Source: Campylobacteraceae bacterium (GTDB lineage Bacteria; Campylobacterota; Campylobacteria; Campylobacterales; Campylobacteraceae). From it: DNA of 43,097 nucleotides. The stretch's first letter is position 1, and every line of letters starts with the position of its first letter. The stretch lies in contig JAISQB010000025.1 in the NCBI GenBank assembly GCA_031274495.1, forward strand, positions 1-43,097, given 5' to 3'. Shown in pieces: positions 38,676 through 43,097 of this stretch. Below the pieces are notes generated by a model. It saw nothing but the letters and a program-made list of their open reading frames with translations, was not told where the DNA came from and did not search any database. A program made the position numbers and the translations under genes.

Positions 38676-40625
38676 CTAACTCACTGTTAACTCTTGTATC
38701 TTTTCGACGATACTTGGATCCTCAAGCGTTGAGATGTCCTGCGTTATCTCTTCGTTTTTGGCGATGGAGCGTAGGATTCTTCTTACTATCTTGCCGCTTC
38801 TGGTTTTTGGAAGGGCGGGCACAAATCTTATGGCGTCGAGTTTGGCTATGGAGCCTATCTCTTTTACTATAAGTTTGTTGAGCTCTTGTATCATATTTAT
38901 CTCTTCGCCTATGCCGCCTTCGTTTTTGATGACGATGTAGGCAAAGATACCCTCGCCTTTGATGGGGTCGGGTCTGCCGACGACGGCGACTTCGGCGACA
39001 TTTTCGTGGTGGGCTAAGATAGCTTCTATCTCTGCCGTGCCAAGTCTATGTCCTGATACATTGATGACATCGTCCGTGCGTCCCGTTATCGTGATGTAGC
39101 CTTGCTCATCCACGATAGCGCCGTCCCCTGAAAAATATACGGGCTTGCCGTCCTTCTTCACATCGCCGAAATATGCCTTCTTGAACCGCTTCGGGTCGCC
39201 CCATATCGTCCTTATCATAGACGGCCACGGTTTTGTGATGCATAAAAGTCCTTTTTCGCCTACGGGGACTTGATTGCCGTCGTTGTCCAAAACTTCGGCT
39301 TTGATACCCGGAAGCGCAAATGTAGCAGAGCCCGGCTTCGTCGGAGTAGCGCCCGGAAGCGGCGTTATCATATGTCCGCCCGTTTCTGTCTGCCACCAAG
39401 TATCGACTATGGCGCATCTGCCGTTGCCGACCGCCTCTCTGTACCAGTGCCAAGCGTCGGGGTTTATCGGCTCGCCGACCGTTCCAAGGACTTTTAAGCT
39501 GCTTAGATCGTGCTTTTGAGGCTCATCGGGACCCTCTTTGTGCAGCATTCTGATAGCTGTCGGGGCGGTGTAAAATTGATTGACCCTATGTTCTTCTATC
39601 ATCTTCCACCATCTTCCCACATCAGGATAGGTCGCGACGCCTTCGTATATTATAGTAGTAGCGCCCATCGCGAGCGGTCCGTAGACTATATATGTATGTC
39701 CCGTTATCCAGCCCACATCCGCCGTACACCAGAATGTATCATTCTCTTTCACATCAAATACGTGCTCCATCGTGTACTGCGCCCAGAGGATATATCCCGC
39801 CCCTGAGTGCTGAACCCCTTTTGGTTTACCCGTACTGCCTGATGTGTACAACAAAAATAGCGGATCTTCGCTGTCCATAGGCTCGGGATCGCAGTGCTGG
39901 GACTCTTGCATAATGATCTCATTATATATAAAGTCCCTGCCTCTTACATAATTTATCGGCTCTCTGTTTCTCTGGACTATTAAGACTTTTTTGCAGCTTT
40001 CGCATCCGACACTCAAAGCCTCGTCCACGACCGGTTTTAACATATACGGTTTGCCCCGTCTAAAGGCGCCGTCCGCGGTGATGACAAGTTTTGCTTGGGC
40101 ATCTTCTATCCTATCTCTTAGCGCTTCAGCGGAAAATCCGCCAAAAACTACAGAGTGGATAGCGCCTATCTTAGCGCACGCCAACATCGCAAAAACAGCC
40201 TCGGGAATCATCGGAAGATATAAAACCACGCGGTCACCCTTTTTGACACCAAATCTATTTTTTAATAAATTTGCCATACGGTTCACGCGGTAATATAGCT
40301 GGAGATAGGTGATAATCCTCTTATCTCCAAACTCGCTCTCCCAGATAATCGCGGCTTTATTTTTTCGTACTTTTAAGTGGCGTCCCAAACATTGATGGGT
40401 AACATTTAATTTGCCGCCCAAAAACCATTTATAAAACGGCGCTTCGCTCTCGTCCAAAACGGTATGAAACGGCTCAATCCAATCTATCTTTTCACGCGCC
40501 ATCTTTTCCCAATAGCCCGTGTAGTCCTCTTCTGCCTGCAAACATAACTCTTTATATTCGCACATATTCTTGATACGCGCCTCTTTACTGAAGGCGCGAT
40601 TTGGTTCATAAATTATAGATGACAT
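38676..40625 (-). CDS. acs: Acetyl-CoA synthetase
   Basis: The 649 aa AMP-forming enzyme activates acetate to acetyl-CoA via acetyl-AMP. It has [17 protein letters not shown] (ATP-binding P-loop), [11 protein letters not shown] (adenylate core), SGDGA and [20 protein letters not shown] (hinge). The C-terminal [17 protein letters not shown] carries the catalytic lysine that is the acetylation-control site in other bacteria. Full family length. AAGGAG precedes the ATG and TATAAT lies upstream, so it has its own promoter although it sits amid nif-related genes. Confidence 0.97.
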   Translation of the reverse strand: MSSIIYEPNRAFSKEARIKNMCEYKELCLQAEEDYTGYWEKMAREKIDWIEPFHTVLDESEAPFYKWFLGGKLNVTHQCLGRHLKVRKNKAAIIWESEFGDKRIITYLQLYYRVNRMANLLKNRFGVKKGDRVVLYLPMIPEAVFAMLACAKIGAIHSVVFGGFSAEALRDRIEDAQAKLVITADGAFRRGKPYMLKPVVDEALSVGCESCKKVLIVQRNREPINYVRGRDFIYNEIIMQESQHCDPEPMDSEDPLFLLYTSGSTGKPKGVQHSGAGYILWAQYTMEHVFDVKENDTFWCTADVGWITGHTYIVYGPLAMGATTIIYEGVATYPDVGRWWKMIEEHRVNQFYTAPTAIRMLHKEGPDEPQKHDLSSLKVLGTVGEPINPDAWHWYREAVGNGRCAIVDTWWQTETGGHMITPLPGATPTKPGSATFALPGIKAEVLDNDGNQVPVGEKGLLCITKPWPSMIRTIWGDPKRFKKAYFGDVKKDGKPVYFSGDGAIVDEQGYITITGRTDDVINVSGHRLGTAEIEAILAHHENVAEVAVVGRPDPIKGEGIFAYIVIKNEGGIGEEINMIQELNKLIVKEIGSIAKLDAIRFVPALPKTRSGKIVRRILRSIAKNEEITQDISTLEDPSIVEKIQELTVS

Positions 40626-40988
40626 TTGCGAACTCCTTACAAATTAATTTTTGACCCTGCTTCATTATAAGAGTTAAACCTATTGTAAGTGAAATTTTGA
40701 GGCATAATGTAACTTTTAGTAACATCGATAATCGGCAAGTGAGTAATTTAGTAACAAAGCGGTTTTACTTATAAAAAATAAACACTATCAGAATAATCAT
40801 CCCCCAACCCACTAAAATAGGGCGATTTGTAAGTTTATAAAACAGAATTTATTGTGTTTTTGCAAATAAGCCGTTTTTTTATCATTCATATCTATGATTT
40901 GCAGATATCTCTTTAAAAAAGGCAAGTACATAGTAGCGCGGCAGATACCAATAGCAGAGTGCCATTTGACGACAAATTCACCGCCTTG
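40626..40988. other. Gap between rpoN and acs
   Basis: Apart from the acs promoter and repeats (to 40755), the remaining ~230 bp is AT-rich. It shows no reading frame with an RBS, no RNA gene and no strong terminator for rpoN. Confidence 0.5.
40664..40755 (-). promoter_or_regulatory. acs promoter with GTTAC repeats
   Basis: TATAAT on the minus strand (plus 40664-40669) lies 39 bp upstream of the acs ATG. Upstream, TTTAGTAAC occurs at 40715-40723 and 40747-40755, 32 bp apart (about three helical turns), with an extra GTAAC at 40709-40713. Regulator binding is a guess. Confidence 0.4.
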
Positions 40989-42212
40989 TTATCGGTTCAC
41001 TTTGTATGCTCTTTTGCGCTCTCTTGAGCTACCGATACCAATACGGCTTCTATATTTTGTGATGGTTCGTTTTGAGACGCTGACGCCGAATTTTTGTTGT
41101 ACGAGCACTAAAAGGTCGTCGTCTTTCAGCGGGTTTTCTTTGTCTTCATATTGTATGCGCTCGCTTAAAAAGTTTTTGATTTGCGAGGAGGAGATATTTT
41201 TTGATGAGATTGCGCTTGAGAAGAAAAACTTCAAAGGATAAATTCCCCTTTTTGTCTCTATATATTTATTGGCAACGGCTCTTGATATGGTGGATTCGGA
41301 TAGGGAGAGTTCGGATGCCAGTTCGACCATTCCAAGGGGTTTTAACTCTCCGCCTACAAAAAAGTTTATCTGCTTTTCCACTATCAAAAGGACTATTTTG
41401 TAAAGCGTGCTTTTTCTAAGTTCAAGCAAACTGACTATTTCGCGCGCCTCCTTTAACTTATCTTTAATATTCTTCTGCTCGCTTAAAAAGCTGCCTTGCA
41501 CTATGATATCGGGATAATAGTCGCTATTTATGCGCACCTTTATATCATCCCCCACATCTATAAAAAAGTCGGGTATTATCTGTTGCGAAAAGGCTTTATA
41601 CTCGATGGCGGGGATATTGGAGAAGTTTTTTATGGTGTTCATAGCCTCATGAAAACGCTCGTGTTCCGCGAAACGGTCTATCTTTGACATATTTTTTATC
41701 ATCTCAAGACACAAGGCGTATAATTCATCGTCAATCTCATCCAACTCGTCAAGCTGAAATATAAAAGCCTCTTTTTGGTCTACCGCTCCTATCCCTTTTG
41801 GCTCCAGCTTTGAAAATCGTTTTCTGATACTCTCCACAAACGCCGTGCTTGTGTGACACAAAGAGGCGATGCGCTTTATATTTCCGTCAAAATATCCGTC
41901 TTCGTTGATATCGCAGAGTATCTCGTAAGCTATTTTTTGCGATAGTCCGGTAGGGAAAAGCGGAGGGATTAACTGCGCTAAAACATCCTCGTGAAACGAT
42001 TCGGAGTTTAATGCGAACTCTTCCACAAACTCACCGCTTTTAGGTATATTTCGCTCTTGCGGGTATCTTATCTCCAAAAACGGATTTTCGCGTGAGATGA
42101 GTTGCAAATGTTCATTTAACTCGTCCAAAGACGACAGTAGCAGGGGCTGCCATAATTTAAAAGATAAGTTAAGAGTGGGTTTGGTTTGTAACCTTAAGCT
42201 TGTCGTTTTCAT
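40989..42212 (-). CDS. rpoN: RNA polymerase sigma-54 factor
   Basis: The 407 aa sigma factor has an N-terminal activator-interacting region (LRLQTKPTLNLSFKLWQPLLLSSLDELNEHL, residues ~6-36), an acidic and core-binding middle, a helix-turn-helix region (GMVELASELSLSESTISRAVANKY), and the diagnostic RpoN box SKRTITKYRSRIGI near the C-terminus. It directs transcription from -24/-12 promoters, such as the one upstream of nifH. In Campylobacterota sigma-54 also drives flagellar genes. A hairpin lies immediately before the ATG and no Shine-Dalgarno is visible. Confidence 0.95.
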   Translation of the reverse strand: MKTTSLRLQTKPTLNLSFKLWQPLLLSSLDELNEHLQLISRENPFLEIRYPQERNIPKSGEFVEEFALNSESFHEDVLAQLIPPLFPTGLSQKIAYEILCDINEDGYFDGNIKRIASLCHTSTAFVESIRKRFSKLEPKGIGAVDQKEAFIFQLDELDEIDDELYALCLEMIKNMSKIDRFAEHERFHEAMNTIKNFSNIPAIEYKAFSQQIIPDFFIDVGDDIKVRINSDYYPDIIVQGSFLSEQKNIKDKLKEAREIVSLLELRKSTLYKIVLLIVEKQINFFVGGELKPLGMVELASELSLSESTISRAVANKYIETKRGIYPLKFFFSSAISSKNISSSQIKNFLSERIQYEDKENPLKDDDLLVLVQQKFGVSVSKRTITKYRSRIGIGSSRERKRAYKVNR

Positions 42213-42219
42213 AATATAA

Positions 42220-42251
42220 TTTTGCCCAAAATAGAACCATTTCGGGCAAAA
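42220..42251 (-). promoter_or_regulatory. Hairpin in the rpoN leader
   Basis: TTTTGCCC at 42220-42227 and GGGCAAAA at 42244-42251 are perfect arms. The inner AAAT/ATTT extends the stem (one mismatch) around a 6-nt loop. It sits between the ferredoxin stop (42266) and the rpoN ATG (42212), 7 nt from the ATG. It could be a partial terminator or control rpoN translation. Confidence 0.55.
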
Positions 42252-42265
42252 TTATTGATTAAATT

Positions 42266-42562
42266 TTAATATTTTATGCGGACTACACCGTTTGGTCTCT
42301 CTATCTTCATTTGACAGGAGAGCCTCAAATTTTGCGTATTGAGCCCCGCGCAAACCTCTTTGATGACCTTTATCTCTTTGGCGTTTATCTCCGATAAGAA
42401 CTCCATCCCCTGCACTATCTCCACCACGCAGGTCCCGCATTCGCCGTTACGGCAGCCAAAAGGCAGCGCGCTTCCCGCGGCTTCGACCACATCTTGTATC
42501 GTAGTGCCGGGCTTTACATTGATAGCCAGAAAATCGTTTATAATCTCCACTCTCGTCATCAT
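42266..42562 (-). CDS. 2Fe-2S ferredoxin (plant/adrenodoxin-like fold)
   Basis: The 98 aa small electron carrier has cluster motif CRNGECGTC (Cys37, 42, 45) plus Cys83 (RLSCQMK), the pattern of plant-type 2Fe-2S ferredoxins. Cys71 is extra. It may supply electrons to nitrogenase or its cofactor assembly. The start is tandem ATGs at 42562/42559; the first overlaps the stop of the preceding gene as ATGA, with AAAGGA upstream. It is embedded in a nif-linked unit; partner identity is inferred. Confidence 0.88.
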   Translation of the reverse strand: MMTRVEIINDFLAINVKPGTTIQDVVEAAGSALPFGCRNGECGTCVVEIVQGMEFLSEINAKEIKVIKEVCAGLNTQNLRLSCQMKIERPNGVVRIKY

Positions 42563-42897
42563 TTTGTATCCTTTGATTTTTTATAAGGTTTGACAAGCAC
42601 ATCGCCTTTTACCAGCATCATCGACGCGACGCGTACTTTGGGGCTTATGGTGTACTGCTGGGAGATTTGCGCCTCTTTGTCGCTGATAGCGCCGAACTTT
42701 TGCAATATCTCCAACTCCTCATCCTCCGTGTATGTCGTAGGCTCGTCAAATATATGCTCGATACTGAGCAATCCGCCCTCCGCACCACTTATATCTATGC
42801 CCTTTTCCTGTGCCAAACGGATGATCGGCTCGCCGATCTTGGCGTCATAGATACCGTCCTTTTCTTCATCAAAATGCATAAAGATAACTTTTGCCAT
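42559..42897 (-). CDS. Cysteine-free ferredoxin-fold protein (pseudo-ferredoxin)
   Basis: The 112 aa protein follows Isc-type (adrenodoxin-like) 2Fe-2S ferredoxins along its length: GIYDAKIGEPIIRLAQEKGIDISGAEGGLLSIEHIF parallels the strand, helix and cluster loop, and VRVASMMLVKGDVLVKPY parallels the last strands. All four cluster cysteines are replaced; AEGG stands where ACGG is expected and the protein has no cysteine at all. It therefore cannot bind a conventional cluster. It overlaps the real ferredoxin gene by 4 nt, so a partner or chaperone role is likely. RBS TAGGAG is clear. Fold assignment is by eye. Confidence 0.7.
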   Translation of the reverse strand: MAKVIFMHFDEEKDGIYDAKIGEPIIRLAQEKGIDISGAEGGLLSIEHIFDEPTTYTEDEELEILQKFGAISDKEAQISQQYTISPKVRVASMMLVKGDVLVKPYKKSKDTK

Positions 42898-42905
42898 AAC
42901 TGCTC

Positions 42906-43097
42906 CTAATTAAAATTTTTATCTTCGTAGTGATTTTTAAGCCACTCAAGCTCCTCAGCTTCCAAGTCCCTATATGGCTCTTCCGCCGCCAGCTCGCTAT
43001 CTTTGCACCCTACCACTTCGACAGCAGCGTCCAAGTCCATAAAATGCACCTCATACACGCGTATCACCTGCAAAAATTCGCCGATCTTACGCACATA
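42906..43097 (-). CDS. nifZ: NifZ-like protein, C-terminal part (5' end outside window)
   Basis: The visible 63 residues run off the right edge, since the frame is open to the last base. YVRKIGEFLQVIRVYEVHFMDLDAAVEVVGCKDSEL matches the NifZ core pattern of G-Y-V-x-x-I-G-x-F-L-Q, Y-x-V-H-F and V-G-C-x-x-x-E-L. NifZ assists assembly of the second P-cluster of MoFe protein. A GTG at 43094 could open the frame, but the motif begins before it, so truncation by the window is more likely. It ends 8 bp before the pseudo-ferredoxin gene. Confidence 0.7.
   Translation of the reverse strand, partial: YVRKIGEFLQVIRVYEVHFMDLDAAVEVVGCKDSELAAEEPYRDLEAEELEWLKNHYEDKNFN

Overview
The window is chromosomal DNA from a nitrogen-fixing member of the Campylobacterota (Epsilonproteobacteria). 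The evidence is the low G+C content, compact operons with 1-4 nt overlaps, frequent TTG/GTG starts, an ArsRS-like two-component pair, the gene order cvpA-fur-lysS-glyA-SPOR, a short CoaX, a short-form HisG, and a glutamine synthetase without the adenylylation tyrosine. Genus cannot be assigned from the sequence alone. No rRNA, tRNA, CRISPR array, insertion sequence or prophage was recognised.

Left part (1-25.6 kb): core housekeeping genes. A minus-strand run carries waaA (Kdo transferase), a C4 zinc-ribbon coiled-coil protein, a Nif3/DUF34 protein, glyQ, purE, a U32/TrhP-type protein and a small coiled-coil protein. A plus-strand run carries a PHP phosphatase, glnA, and a signalling trio: a PAS plus degenerate HPt protein, a large NIT-domain hybrid histidine kinase and a CheY-like regulator. 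A minus block follows with hisG, coaX, a beta-propeller lipoprotein and a YfgM-like membrane protein. A plus block then carries gatC, pilT, cvpA, fur, lysS, glyA, a SPOR protein and aroE. After a 518 bp repeat-bearing gap come recR and an ArsS/ArsR-like two-component pair on the minus strand.

Middle (26-33.5 kb): dnaJ and an exported protein of unknown function on the plus strand, then two convergent paralogous surface lipoproteins built from InlB-type and GLUG repeats. Both paralogues share an unusual, conserved, long N-terminal extension ahead of the lipoprotein signal.

Right part (33.7 kb to the end, minus strand): a nitrogen-fixation region. In transcription order it has the 3' end of a nifZ-like gene, a cysteine-free ferredoxin-fold protein, a genuine 2Fe-2S ferredoxin, rpoN (sigma-54), acs, then nifH, an unrecognised 120-residue protein, nifD and nifK. 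A GG-N10-GC sigma-54-type promoter lies just upstream of nifH, and its sigma factor gene is about 3 kb away. More nif genes probably lie beyond the right edge.

The observations most worth following are the unknown protein inserted between nifH and nifD, the 12-residue insertion in NifH, the cysteine-less pseudo-ferredoxin paired with a real ferredoxin, the conserved pre-signal extension of the two GLUG lipoproteins, and the pseudo-HPt/NIT-kinase/CheY trio.
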